Of a stretch of DNA of 64,000 bases, positions 28,523 through 37,286 are shown one piece after another. Each line of letters starts with the position of its first letter. Position 1 is the stretch's first letter. Origin of the DNA: Pseudofrankia saprophytica. Lineage in GTDB: Bacteria > Actinomycetota > Actinomycetes > Frankiales > Frankiaceae. The stretch covers positions 5,652,166 through 5,716,165 of the forward strand of contig NZ_KI912266.1 in assembly GCF_000235425.2 (NCBI RefSeq), in the 5' to 3' direction. Position numbers and translations under genes: made by a program. The notes below the pieces were generated by a model that saw only the letters and a program-made list of their open reading frames with translations, was not told the DNA's origin and did no database searches.

Positions 28523-29115
28523 GGCGCTGTTGCACGGGCTGGTGCAGTGGTCCACTTCGGTGGTCGAGGCATGATCGAGTGGTGTCTCGCTGCCCTGGTC
28601 CGCCGGTACCAGTGCCGGAGTTCGCCGGGTTCCGGTTCCCGCAGGAGGTGATCGTTCTGGCGGTGCGGTGGTACCTGCGGTTCTCTCTGTCCTACCGCGA
28701 TGTCGAGGAGCTGCTCGCCGAGCGCTGCATCGACGTCGACCACGTCACGATCTGCCGATGGGTCTGCCGCTTCACCCCGCTGCTGATCGACGCCGCCCGG
28801 CCGTGTCGCCACAGCCCCGGCGACAGATGGTTCGCGGACGAAACGTACGTCAAGATCGCCGGCAAGTGGCCGATCATGGCCGGTCGAAAGCCCGGCTGCG
28901 GCCGATGCGAGGGCTCAAACGGCTGCGCTCCGCCCAGATCATCAGCTCCGGCCACGCCTTCGTCCAGAACCTTCGCCGCGGCCACTACGAACTCGCCACC
29001 GACACCGAACCCCACCGCCGCCTCGCGGCAGCGTTCACCGAGCTCGCTCTGGCGCCGTGACCAGGGCACGGAACCGCATCTGCCATGCCGTGTCTCGGCC
29101 GGGCGCAACAACGCC
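28523..29115 (+). mobile_element. IS6-family element, right copy, internally deleted
   Basis: The left end GGCGCTGTTGCAC (28523-28535) is identical to the left copy. The right end GCGCAACAACGCC (29103-29115) matches the inverted repeat at 11 of 13 positions. The length of about 593 bp indicates loss of about 230 bp. It has the same orientation as the copy at 25298. Confidence 0.78.
28582..29060 (+). pseudogene. IS6-family transposase with internal deletion
   Basis: The frame from GTG 28582 reads FPQEVIVLAVRWYLRFSLSY and keeps the first catalytic Asp (WFADETYVKIAGKW). After KWP the sequence jumps, in a different frame, to KARLRPMRGLKRLRSAQ and GHAFVQNLRRGHYELATDTE, ending at 29060. The middle of the catalytic core, including the second Asp and third acidic residue, is gone. 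It is clearly dead. Confidence 0.85.
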
Positions 29116-29441
29116 GTCGGTGACGGTGGTGGCTTTCGGATCGGGCCGGGCCGGCTCGATCAGCGTCTCGTGGGCCGAGGGCGGCATGCCCGGCATCCCT
29201 CTGTCGGATCCGAACCGCCCTGGGCAGGCCACCGAACATCTTGCAGCATGCCAGGTGGTGCGCCGGCGGAGCGCCGAAAGTGCTGGACCCGGATCGGAGC
29301 CGCGTTTGGCCTTTCTAACAAGGCAGGTGACCTCGGGGCTGTCCTCCGGCGAGGGTTGGCCCCTTACCTCGGCGCGCTTCTCACCGGCGCGAGCAGCTCT
29401 GACCGAAGACACCGCTGGGGGCCTCCTTCTTTGACAGGACG
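29116..29441. other. Intergenic region after the right IS6 copy
   Basis: No gene is recognised in these 326 bases. Minus-strand frames (for example 29035-29412) show no family resemblance. The promoter of the TIR gene should lie in the last 100 bases. Confidence 0.35.
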
Positions 29442-32400
29442 GTGATATGGGACCCTAGATGGGTGGTGACCGAAGCGGACTCGCCCGCTGGCCCGCAAAC
29501 TGGCGGCGGCGTAGATTTTCTCGTGTCCTACATAGAAACCGACGAGGAGTGGGCGACCTGGATATCCAGTCGGCTGGAGGAAGCCGGGTACAGCGTTCGG
29601 GTTGAGGCATGGGACCTCTCCGTCGGGATGCACCGGACCGGGGAGCAGCATCGCGCCCTGATAGAAGCAAAGCGGATCATAGCGGTTGCCTCGCCTGCCT
29701 ATTTTGCGTCAAAGCGTAAGGCGGTGGAATGGCTATCCGCACTGGCGGAGGACCCGTTGGGTGATCTCCGCAAACTCCTGCCGATGCGGGTAGAAGACTT
29801 CCTCTTGCCGGGATTGCTTTCCGAACGGGTCACTACCGACCTGTTCGGCGTTGATGAAGCAACCGCCTATGAACGGCTGCTGGCGGCCGTGCGCGGCGCG
29901 AAGAGACCTGAACATGTCCTGGCGTTCCCAGGCAGGCCAGGTACTGGTACTGGCCAGAAGGCGCTGTACTTCCCCGGTCAGTTTCAGGGACGGGGGGCGG
30001 CATGGCCGCCGGGCAGGTCACCATTTCCCGGTCTCGCTGCCTTCGACGCCAGCCTGGCGGCAGTGTTCAAAGGCCGAGACGCGGAGATCAGATGGCTCGT
30101 AGACACCTTGACCAGCCCGGCTGGGGACAGAGCTGGGCTGCTGGCAGTGGTTGGCCCGTCCGGGTGCGGCAAGTCGTCTCTTGTCGCAGCCGGGCTTGTC
30201 CCGGCGATGACGGACGATCCCTACCACTGGCTGGTGGCACCTCCCTTCGCCCCCGGTGACCGGCCACTGGTCGCGTTGGCAGAGGTGCTCGCCGATCTAG
30301 CCCGCGATCACGGGTTGAATTGGGAAAGCAGCCAGCTGACCAGCCAGCTCGCCAAGCCGGATGCGATCGTGGAGGTTACGCGAGCACTTCTCGCGGCAGC
30401 TCGGACCGCGCCGCGGCTGCTGGTCATCATCGACCAAGCGGAGGAGCTGCTGGTTCGAGCCAGCCCAGACAGCAGGAAGGAATTTCTCGCCGTGCTCGCC
30501 GCGGCAAGTGCCGGACCTGTGCGGGTGGTCGCTACCCTGCGCTCGGAGTATCTTGGACGGCTCGTCGAGGAGACCACACAGGTAGGGCTACCAATACGTA
30601 CCGAGGCAATCCTCCCATTGCGCCAAGAAATGCTTCGTCTGGTGGTCAGCGAGCCGGCGCGACTGGCCGGGCTGACCATCGACGACCAGCTGGTTGCTCG
30701 TCTGGTTACCGACACCGGAGACGGGCAAGCCCTGCCGCTACTTGCCTTTACGCTACAACGGCTCTGCGTCCAAGCGCACCGGGTAGGCACGACAATAATC
30801 TCCGATGTTCTGTACGAAGCTATCGGCGAAGTGCGTAGCGTTCTCATCGAACATGCCGACGTCGCCCTCGACAAGGCCGCCACCGCTACTGGCCTCAGCC
30901 GTGAAGAGGTGCTGACTGGCCTGCTGCAACTGATCAGCGTTGACACCGAGGGCCGCCCAACGCGCCACCGTCTTACCCTCGACGACATAAATGATCGCAT
31001 CCGCAGTACACTCGCGCCGTTCATTGCCCACCGGCTGCTTACTGTTGACGCTACTCCCGGCGGCTCAGCGACCATTGACATCGCCCACGAACGGCTCTTC
31101 GCAGACTGGTGCCCTCTCGCCAAAGCGATCGATCAGAGGTCCGACCAGCTCCGGCTACGCAGTCAGGCCGATACTGCTGCCGCCGACTGGGATCATCACG
31201 GTCGCCCACCCAAACGGTTGTGGAGCCTTCCCCTAGCGGCTGAAGCACTCGCTGCTTTCGACTCAGACAACCTCACGTCCGTCACCCGCGATTTTCTGAT
31301 CGATAGCCGTCGTCGAGGCCGACGCAGGCTCGCCCGCATTTGGACCGTTTTTATCGGCCTCCTCGTCGCCCTCGTCGTTCTTGTGGTCTATGGCCTTCAG
31401 ATGAGGGGTACTGCGGAAGAAGGAGACCGTGTCAGGACCGCCGACCAGCTCCTTGTCCGCGCCGACAGTATCCGCGCCAAGGACCCGGTCCTAGCACTTC
31501 GTCTTGCCGTGGCCGCCTACGACCTTTCCCCCCGCAATCACCGAGACCGCATTCGCGGCAATCTGCTCGGCCTCTTGGGCGACACCCCCGCTCTGCGCGC
31601 CACCATCACCGCCCACTCCAGCCAGGTGTGGGTAGTGGCCTTTGGACCCAATGAGACACTGGCCTCCGCCGGCAACGACGGAACGGTACTGCTATGGAAC
31701 GTCACAGACCCAGCGCACCCCGACCCGGCGGGTCGCTTCTTCACGGGTGACGCCGGCCTTTTGTCCACAATGACATTCAGCGTCAATGGGCTCATCGCCA
31801 CAACCAGCGACAGCGGGACGGCACAACTCTGGGACGTCACTGACCCCACCAACCCTCAGCAACTCGACGCTTCCTTCATCGGCCCCGTCGACACGCTGGC
31901 CTTCGGCCCTGGCGGAGTTCTCGCCGCCGTCAGCGGGAAGACGGTGCAGCTCTGGGACGTCACCGACCCGGCCAACCCTCGCAGAGGCGGCAGTCTGACC
32001 GGCCACACCGACGATATATTCACGCTGGCATTCGGACCAAACGGTATCCTCGCCACCGCCAGCTGGGACACCACAGTACGACTGTGGGACGTCACTGATC
32101 TCGATCACCCCTACCAGCGCGGTAAGCCTCTTACCACCAGCTACGCCAGTTCGGTGACCTCGGTGGCCTTCGGACGAAATGGGATACTAGTATCCGCCAG
32201 CGATGACGGGACAGTACGACTGTGGGACGTGGCCAGTCCAGATAGCGCCCACCAGTTTGGCAACCCCCTCACCGGCCACACCAACTCTGAGGCGGACGTG
32301 GCGCTCGGACCCGGCAGTCTCCTCGCCACCGCCGACGAGAAGACGATACAGCTCTGGGACATATCCGACCCAATCAATCCACGCCAAGTCGGCGACCCCC

Positions 32401-32642
32401 TCACCGCCCACACCGACTCGATATCCAAACTGGAATTTGGCCCCGACGGCATCCTCGCCACCGCCAGCTGGGACACCACAGTACGACTGTGGGACGCCGC
32501 CAGTTTGCAGCAGCTTCGGACGCATGTGGTAGAGGTGTCCTGTCAACGCGCGGGCGGCGGCCTAACCGAAAAAGAATGGGACCAGTATCTGCCGGATGAA
32601 CCATTCCGGAATACCTGCGACCCAGCCCGCATCGGGCGTTAG
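29442..32642 (+). CDS. TIR domain - nSTAND NTPase - membrane segment - WD40 protein (probable defence sensor)
   Basis: The protein has 1066 residues. Residues about 24-130 are a TIR_2 domain (VDFLVSYIETDEEWATWIS, AEWDLSVG-like AWDLSVGM, AVEWLSAL with the candidate catalytic Glu). The NTPase has Walker A VGPSGCGKSSL at about 238 and Walker B LLVIIDQAEELL near 325. One membrane helix lies at about 631-653 (FIGLLVALVVLVVYG). Seven or so WD40 blades follow from about residue 714, many with the motif VRLWDV/VQLWDV. TIR-NTPase-repeat proteins are known or suspected anti-phage sensors in which TIR cleaves NAD. The GTG at 29442 is uncertain because its AGGA is too close. Codon use is visibly more AT-rich than neighbours. 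It sits beside IS remnants, suggesting transfer. Confidence 0.88.
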   Translation: MIWDPRWVVTEADSPAGPQTGGGVDFLVSYIETDEEWATWISSRLEEAGYSVRVEAWDLSVGMHRTGEQHRALIEAKRIIAVASPAYFASKRKAVEWLSALAEDPLGDLRKLLPMRVEDFLLPGLLSERVTTDLFGVDEATAYERLLAAVRGAKRPEHVLAFPGRPGTGTGQKALYFPGQFQGRGAAWPPGRSPFPGLAAFDASLAAVFKGRDAEIRWLVDTLTSPAGDRAGLLAVVGPSGCGKSSLVAAGLVPAMTDDPYHWLVAPPFAPGDRPLVALAEVLADLARDHGLNWESSQLTSQLAKPDAIVEVTRALLAAARTAPRLLVIIDQAEELLVRASPDSRKEFLAVLAAASAGPVRVVATLRSEYLGRLVEETTQVGLPIRTEAILPLRQEMLRLVVSEPARLAGLTIDDQLVARLVTDTGDGQALPLLAFTLQRLCVQAHRVGTTIISDVLYEAIGEVRSVLIEHADVALDKAATATGLSREEVLTGLLQLISVDTEGRPTRHRLTLDDINDRIRSTLAPFIAHRLLTVDATPGGSATIDIAHERLFADWCPLAKAIDQRSDQLRLRSQADTAAADWDHHGRPPKRLWSLPLAAEALAAFDSDNLTSVTRDFLIDSRRRGRRRLARIWTVFIGLLVALVVLVVYGLQMRGTAEEGDRVRTADQLLVRADSIRAKDPVLALRLAVAAYDLSPRNHRDRIRGNLLGLLGDTPALRATITAHSSQVWVVAFGPNETLASAGNDGTVLLWNVTDPAHPDPAGRFFTGDAGLLSTMTFSVNGLIATTSDSGTAQLWDVTDPTNPQQLDASFIGPVDTLAFGPGGVLAAVSGKTVQLWDVTDPANPRRGGSLTGHTDDIFTLAFGPNGILATASWDTTVRLWDVTDLDHPYQRGKPLTTSYASSVTSVAFGRNGILVSASDDGTVRLWDVASPDSAHQFGNPLTGHTNSEADVALGPGSLLATADEKTIQLWDISDPINPRQVGDPLTAHTDSISKLEFGPDGILATASWDTTVRLWDAASLQQLRTHVVEVSCQRAGGGLTEKEWDQYLPDEPFRNTCDPARIGR
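32046..32091 (+). repeat. 46-bp exact repeat inside WD40 coding region, copy 1
   Basis: It is identical over 46 bases to 32451-32496, 405 bases (135 codons, three blades) downstream. It encodes ILATASWDTTVRLWD. Such identity at DNA level indicates recent duplication or gene conversion of WD40 blades. Confidence 0.85.
32451..32496 (+). repeat. 46-bp exact repeat inside WD40 coding region, copy 2
   Basis: Second copy of the repeat described at 32046, in the last WD40 blade. The flanking bases differ, so the unit of recent exchange is short. Confidence 0.85.
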
Positions 32643-33085
32643 GAATAACCGTTAAGAGTGATCTGCCAGTGAAGACATCGCTAGGCCGCGTGGAGTGAAG
32701 CGCCCGTCGGGCTCGTTGCGAATGGCGGCTCTCCCTCGCCGACGGGACGGCCACACGGTCCAACGTGGTGTCCACCTCGGTCCCGGCCGTCGACCAGTGC
32801 CGTACGTGGACATGTCGCCCAGACCGCGAGGAACTGCAACATACCGGATCATGGCGTTTTCCAGACACAGGTCGGTGTGGCAAACCAGATCGCCTCGCAC
32901 GCTAGGGGGAAGCAGGGCGACACCGGAGGGGCCGAGAATCCTCCATCTCTCACGCAGCACGCGTATCCACGCAAATGTCCGCGGCCGGGCGCTCGTCCGG
33001 GATCGGCGCTGGCTCGATGCTGGCGGCAGCGCGGCTGGACCATCCCGGCGGGCGATGCCGGCGGGGCGTCGGCGATGCTGTGCGC
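32643..33085. other. Intergenic region after the TIR gene
   Basis: No gene is recognised in these 443 bases. A minus-strand frame at 32652-32960 (containing YVAVPRGLGDMSTYG) is the longest, but it has no family resemblance and no clear ribosome-binding site. It may be decayed sequence. Confidence 0.35.
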
Positions 33086-33925
33086 GTGGAGTACGTGTCC
33101 AGAGTGCCGCGACCGCCGCTGGACGGGCTGATCGACGACCTTTACTACCTGGAGGGTGCGCCGCCGTACGCCCGGCTGACGCTGCCGCCGGCGCCGGCGG
33201 CGCTGCTCATCGTCAACCTCGGGGCGCCGTTCCGTATCCGCGCCGGGACCGACATCGAGACGGCCGAGTACGCCGACGGCTGCGTGGTCACCATGCCCAC
33301 CCGCGCGTGGGACTTCGGCTACCCACTCCCGACCCGGTCCGTCGGCGTGCACGTCAAGCCGTGGGGGCTGGCGCCGTTCCTGCCGATGCCCGCGGCCGAG
33401 CTGTGTGACCGGCCGGTGACGGTAGAGCAGGTTTGGGGCCGGCCCGCCACCGCTGAGCTGCGAGACCGGCTGGCCACGGCGGACGGACCGCACGAGATGC
33501 TGACGCTGCTCGAAGAGGAGCTGATGCGACGGCTGTGCGAGACCCCCGGCCTGAGGCTGGTCCGCCATACGAGCAGCGTCATCGCGGCGACCAGCGGGGC
33601 GGTGGCGATCGGCGACCTGAGCGTGGCAGCCGGTGTCAGCAACACTCACCTGGCACAGCGGTTCAAGGAGCTCATCGGCGTCACGCCGAAGCGGCTGGCC
33701 CGCACCCGCCGCTTCGCCGCCACCGTGCTCGCGATCAACCCCGCCGAACCGATCGACTGGGGCGAGCTCGCCGGTGGCGCAGGCTACTTCGACCAGGCCC
33801 ACTTCGGCCACGAGTTCCGGGCGTTCACCGGGCTCACGCCGACCCGGTACGTCGAAGTCCGGCGGCGGTTCCTGCGCGATCATCCCGGCCACGCGCTGGA
33901 CGGCTGGCCGCTGCCGGCCGATTGA
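33086..33925 (+). CDS. AraC-family transcriptional regulator
   Basis: The protein has 279 residues from GTG 33086. The frame is open from 32975, but VEYVSRVPRPPLDGLIDDLYYLEG is the typical start of this subfamily. The N-terminal cupin-like sensor (DUF6597 type) contains APAALLIVNLGAPFRIR. The C-terminal double helix-turn-helix contains IGDLSVAAGVSNTHLAQRFKE and the signature GYFDQAHFGHEFRAFTGLTP. It is followed 65 bases later by a DHFR-like reductase gene that it may control. This pairing is common in actinomycetes. Confidence 0.87.
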   Translation: MEYVSRVPRPPLDGLIDDLYYLEGAPPYARLTLPPAPAALLIVNLGAPFRIRAGTDIETAEYADGCVVTMPTRAWDFGYPLPTRSVGVHVKPWGLAPFLPMPAAELCDRPVTVEQVWGRPATAELRDRLATADGPHEMLTLLEEELMRRLCETPGLRLVRHTSSVIAATSGAVAIGDLSVAAGVSNTHLAQRFKELIGVTPKRLARTRRFAATVLAINPAEPIDWGELAGGAGYFDQAHFGHEFRAFTGLTPTRYVEVRRRFLRDHPGHALDGWPLPAD

Positions 33926-33990
33926 TTTCTTACAAGAGCGACAGCTGAGGACGCGCTAATTTGGGGCTCCCCGAAGCAGAGGAGAGCCCC

Positions 33991-34572
33991 GTGGGCAAGG
34001 TGGTCATGTACAGCTCCGTGTCGGTGGACGGCTTCGTCGCGGACGAGAATGACCAGCCCGGACCGCTGTTCGACTGGTTGGTCAGCGGTGACGTCCCGTT
34101 GGACGAGAGCGGCGAGGTGAAGGTGTCGCAGACGTCCTACGACTACACCCGGCCGTACTGGGACCAGATCGGGGTGACAATCGCCGGCCGCCACGTCTTC
34201 GACCTGACGGACGGCTGGGACGGGAAGCCGCCGAGCGGGGTCGACCACGTGGTCGTCGTGACGCACCGGCCGGAGCCCAAGGGCTGGGACCCCGAGGCGC
34301 CGTTTCACTTCGTCGACGGCGTCGAGGCAGCCGTGGCCAAGGCGCAGGAGCTTGCGGGTGACCGCATGGTCGAGGTCGCCGCTGGCGACGTCGGTGGCCA
34401 GGTGCTTGCCGCGGGCCTGATCGACGAGGTGCGCATGGACGTCGTACCCGTCGTGTTCGGGTCCGGCAAGCGCTACTTCGGGTCGGTCCACGCACAGCAC
34501 CTGTTGGAGGGTCCTGACGTGGTGATTCAGGGCAGCCGGGTGCTTCACCTGCGCTATCGGGTACGCCGTTGA
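33991..34572 (+). CDS. RibD C-terminal / dihydrofolate-reductase-like protein
   Basis: The protein has 193 residues from the GTG at 33991, which has AGGAGAG five to ten bases upstream. The frame extends to 33961. It starts GKVVMYSSVSVDGFVAD, the strand-loop of the DHFR-like fold that binds NADPH. Further markers are TIAGRHVFDLTDGW and QVLAAGLIDEVRMDVVPVVFGSGKRYF. Members are annotated as dihydrofolate reductase family proteins, but true folate reduction is rarely shown. Substrate unknown. Confidence 0.85.
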   Translation: MGKVVMYSSVSVDGFVADENDQPGPLFDWLVSGDVPLDESGEVKVSQTSYDYTRPYWDQIGVTIAGRHVFDLTDGWDGKPPSGVDHVVVVTHRPEPKGWDPEAPFHFVDGVEAAVAKAQELAGDRMVEVAAGDVGGQVLAAGLIDEVRMDVVPVVFGSGKRYFGSVHAQHLLEGPDVVIQGSRVLHLRYRVRR

Positions 34573-34808
34573 CCGATCTGAGCGGGTACGCGAAGAAGTC
34601 CACTGCGAACGGTGACACAAGATCGGGCCTCCGGCTGCGTTTGCGCATCGCTGTCCCCTGGTCGGGCAGCCGACGCCGATCCGCCCCAGCACCTCACCTG
34701 CGGCAAGTTCAACTCAAGATCACTGGTTGCCGGTTTCCGTCGTATCTTGGCCGGCCCCCTCCCTTGTCCGAACACCGACGCCGCTTCACTGTCGGCCTGG
34801 TCGCTCGG

Positions 34809-35231
34809 TCAGTTGCATGAGCCAATGGTCGCTGCCCGTTGCGGAAGTCGGCTGACTCGGCTGGCGGAGGTGGCGGCGGCTCGCAGACGGATGATCTCGT
34901 CATGTTGAGCGGCGAGTCGCGCGAGGGCCTGGGTCTGGAACTCGGTGAGTTCGTTGATCGTGCTGGTTGACTCGACCACACGGTTCTTCAGCCCGGTGAT
35001 CTCGGTCTTGAGGCGGGTGATCTGCGCGTCGCGCGGGTCGGGCTGATCGCTAGCCTGCTGGAGGGTCCGTAGGCGCCGTCCGAACTCGGCGCGGAGATCG
35101 GCGTAGGGCCGGGTGCCGCGGAAGGCGGTGCGGTCGACGCCGGACTCGACGGCCAGGGTTGTGATGTCGCAGCGGCCGCCGAGCGGGATCTCGCCGCGCA
35201 GGAGCCGGTGGCTTGCGGGCAGCGCGCGGAG
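34809..35231 (-). pseudogene. Remnant of a transposon accessory (DUF6262/TnpC-like) coiled-coil protein
   Basis: The open minus-strand frame of 140 codons has no good start and is preceded in frame by a stop at 35232-35234. It reads CDITTLAVESGVDRTAFRGT (a degraded helix-turn-helix), PYADLRAEFGRRLRTLQQ and then a coiled coil (RDAQITRLKTEITGLKNRVV) to a TGA at 34809-34811. The arrangement recalls the small proteins encoded with tyrosine recombinases of Tn554-type elements. The N-terminus is missing or shifted. Family assignment is tentative. Confidence 0.5.
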
Positions 35232-35310
35232 TCACACATGCCGGCCAGGGGCCGGTCGGCGTGCGGGGTGCCGACGAGCTTCAGACAGAGCGCCCGGGAC
35301 GGGTCGGTGA

Positions 35311-35682
35311 ACCCGCAACCCCCATCGTGAGGGCGTTGCCTGGTGCAAGAGTGCCGTGCAGGCGATCTTGGCCAACCGTCGATACACCGGCCACCAGGTG
35401 TGGAACAAGCAGCGCAAGCATGAGGAGCTACTCGACGTCGAGGACGTCGCCTTCGGCTACGAAACCAAGCTGAAGTGGAACGAGAAGGACAAGTGGGTCT
35501 GGTCGGAGCGCCCCGCGCACCCGGCAATCATCGACGAGAGCACCTTCCTCGCCGCCCAGCAGCGCCTCAGCACCCGTGGCCCGGCCTCAGGACGCATCGG
35601 TACGCCGCGAACACAGCATCCCTACGCGCTTCGAAGCCTGCTGTTCCACCAGCAGTGCGGCCGGCGCATGCAGGGCAAAGCG
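35311..35682 (+). pseudogene. Large serine recombinase fragment (recombinase plus zinc-ribbon region)
   Basis: The frame reads NPHREGVAWCKSAVQAILAN, RRYTGHQVWNKQRK and then HPAIIDESTFLAAQQRL and SLLFHQQCGRRMQGK. These match the Recombinase and zinc-ribbon domains of actinobacterial serine integrases. One Cys of the ribbon is replaced (HQQCG). The catalytic N-terminal resolvase domain is absent, and an in-frame TGA lies at 35308-35310. The fragment ends abruptly at the oxidoreductase remnant. It is a deletion relic of a mobile element. Confidence 0.75.
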
Positions 35683-35826
35683 AGCTCAGCGACAAGCTCA
35701 CGAACGGGGGCGGCCATGACGCTGGTGCCGGTCAGGCCGACGGCGGCGAGGGTCTGTTCGTCGGCGGCGGCGCCCAGGGTGCTGGCGACCTTCCCGCCCC
35801 TGCGGACCACGTCCAACGGCGTCAGT
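35683..35826 (-). pseudogene. Zinc-type alcohol dehydrogenase/quinone reductase fragment
   Basis: The minus-strand frame reads TPLDVVRRGGKVASTLGAA and GLTGTSVMAAPVRELVAELA, the nucleotide-binding region of medium-chain quinone reductases. Both ends are lost. The join with the serine recombinase fragment at about 35682 shows that a deletion fused them. The intact gene was probably divergent from, and regulated by, the adjacent MarR gene. Confidence 0.55.
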
Positions 35827-35829
35827 CTA

Positions 35830-35841
35830 TTGAAGTTTCAA
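35830..35841. promoter_or_regulatory. MarR operator candidate A
   Basis: TTGAAGTTTCAA has 5-bp inverted arms around two bases. A near copy, TTGATGCTTCAA, lies at 35897. It sits between the oxidoreductase remnant and the MarR gene, where a divergent promoter is expected. Confidence 0.6.
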
Positions 35842-35896
35842 CGAAAACCTAGACGGAGTCGCTTGACCTGTCAAATAGTTTCCGATCGTTGCCTTG

Positions 35897-35908
35897 TTGA
35901 TGCTTCAA
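35897..35908. promoter_or_regulatory. MarR operator candidate B
   Basis: TTGATGCTTCAA matches candidate A at 10 of 12 positions and lies 67 bases from it, 15 bp before the MarR start. The shared consensus is TTGAWGYTTCAA. It would mediate autorepression. Confidence 0.6.
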
Positions 35909-35922
35909 GCTAGGCTGACGGT

Positions 35923-36414
35923 GTGGACGCGCAGCAGCCGCGCTGGCTGACCGACGAGGAGATGCAGACCTGGCTGACCCTTGCCAGGGTGCTGATCAGG
36001 CTTCCCGCCGCACTCGACGACCAGCTCCAGCGGGACGCCGGGATCAGCCACTTCGAGTACCAGGTGCTGGCGATGCTGTCCGGGGCCCCCGAGCGCACCC
36101 TGCGCATGAGCGCCCTGGCCGTCTTCGCCAACGGATCACTCTCCCGGCTCTCCCACGTGGCCGGGCGGCTGGAGAAGGCGGGCTGGGTCCGCCGCGCGCC
36201 GGACCCCACCGACGGCCGCTGCACCCTGGCAACCCTGACGGACGCGGGCTGGGAGAAACTCGCCGCGGCCGCTCCCGGGCACGTCGAGACGGTCCGCGCT
36301 CTGGTCTTCGATCCCCTCACCCGCGCGCAGCAGCGGCAGCTGGGCGACATCGGGCGCCGCATCTCCCGCACCGTCGATCCTGACGGTAGCGACCTCGACA
36401 GATTCTCCGGCTGA
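35923..36414 (+). CDS. MarR-family transcriptional regulator
   Basis: The protein has 163 residues. The winged helix region runs from HFEYQVLAMLSGAPERTLRM through the recognition helix GSLSRLSHVAGRLEKAGWV to the wing DPTDGRCTLATLT. The start is a GTG at 35923 with GTG-rich upstream sequence. No strong ribosome-binding site is seen. It is divergent from an oxidoreductase remnant and convergent with the catabolic cluster. Two matching palindromes upstream suggest autoregulation. Confidence 0.87.
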   Translation: MDAQQPRWLTDEEMQTWLTLARVLIRLPAALDDQLQRDAGISHFEYQVLAMLSGAPERTLRMSALAVFANGSLSRLSHVAGRLEKAGWVRRAPDPTDGRCTLATLTDAGWEKLAAAAPGHVETVRALVFDPLTRAQQRQLGDIGRRISRTVDPDGSDLDRFSG

Positions 36415-36476
36415 GTCGTCTGACCACGTCGACCGCGGGTCCTTCCAGCAATCACCAGCGACGCGCCCGCGAGGAC

Positions 36477-36509
36477 CGGTGGGCTCAAGGCTAGGGAATG
36501 AGCCCACCG
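36477..36509. terminator. Stem-loop over the end of the dihydrodiol dehydrogenase gene
   Basis: CGGTGGGCTCA (36477-36487) pairs perfectly with TGAGCCCACCG (36499-36509) across an 11-base loop that contains the TAG stop of the minus-strand gene. It lies between convergent genes, so it can end transcription from both sides. There is no T-run. Confidence 0.55.
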
Positions 36510-37234
36510 TCAGTTCGGAGGATCTGTCCGGTGATCGATGCCGCCCCAGGTCCGCAGAGGAAACGGAAGGCGGAAACGACGTCCTCGAGTTCGATCGCCC
36601 GATTCAGAAGGGTGCGGGAGGCGACAGCGCTACGAAGGCGTGCGGCGTCGGTGATCGCGGGGCGTTCGTCGCGATCACCGTCCGCGGCGACAAGGGATGT
36701 CGGTACTCCGCTCGGAGCGACACCATTCACCCGAACAGCCGGCGCCAGGTCACGCGCCAGGCCATGCACGAGACCGACGCAGGCATGTTTGGCGGTCAGG
36801 TACGCGATTCCGGCGTTGTTGGACCTGACGTCGAACGCGGCGTCGGACAACGTCAGTACGACGCATCCTGAGGCAGCGATCAGAGAGTCTGCCGCCGCAC
36901 GCGCGGCCAGCAGGTAGCCGACGACGTCGACATCGATCACACGCCTGAACGTCTCCTCGAGATGATGCGGTTGGGTATCGAGGAGACGCAGTCCCCCATC
37001 ATGGATTCCGGCATTCACGATCAGAACGTCGAGCCTACCGTCGATGGCGGCGGTCCCGACCGCCCTTTCGTTGTCCTCGTAGACCCGGACATCCCCCAGG
37101 ACCGATTTCACGCGAGGATCGGTCGACCGTCTCCTGTCGAATATGGTCACAGCGGCGCCGTCGTCGAGAAAGCTGTCAGCGACGGCCTTTCCGATGCCGG
37201 AGGCTCCCCCGGTCACCAGTACGGACAGTGTCAT
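36491..37234 (-). CDS. SDR dehydrogenase, cis-dihydrodiol dehydrogenase (BphB)-like
   Basis: The protein has 247 residues from the ATG at 37232-37234. The longer open frame upstream is noise. The NAD motif is TGGASGIG. The catalytic residues are Ser in VVLTLSDAAFD and YLTAK. The family-specific parts NAGIHDGG and RVNGVAPSGVPTSL resemble BphB/HcaB-type dehydrogenases, which oxidise arene cis-dihydrodiols to catechols. That role fits the Rieske oxygenase in this cluster. It ends the minus-strand cluster at a stem-loop, 52 bases after the second SDR gene. Confidence 0.82.
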   Translation of the reverse strand: MTLSVLVTGGASGIGKAVADSFLDDGAAVTIFDRRRSTDPRVKSVLGDVRVYEDNERAVGTAAIDGRLDVLIVNAGIHDGGLRLLDTQPHHLEETFRRVIDVDVVGYLLAARAAADSLIAASGCVVLTLSDAAFDVRSNNAGIAYLTAKHACVGLVHGLARDLAPAVRVNGVAPSGVPTSLVAADGDRDERPAITDAARLRSAVASRTLLNRAIELEDVVSAFRFLCGPGAASITGQILRTDGGLIP

Positions 37235-37286
37235 GCGAGCGAGCCCGCCTCCGTAAGCCGACGGCCGCCTGTGAAAGCGGCCGGGT

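Noticed and set aside
25991-28555. 854-codon minus-strand frame across the amine oxidase
   Set aside because: All copper and topaquinone motifs are on the plus strand. The minus frame is a composition artefact that also crosses IS ends.
25290-29123. Target-site duplications flanking the IS6 pair
   Set aside because: The 8 bases on either side of each copy and of the whole unit were compared and do not match. The ends have either decayed or rearranged.
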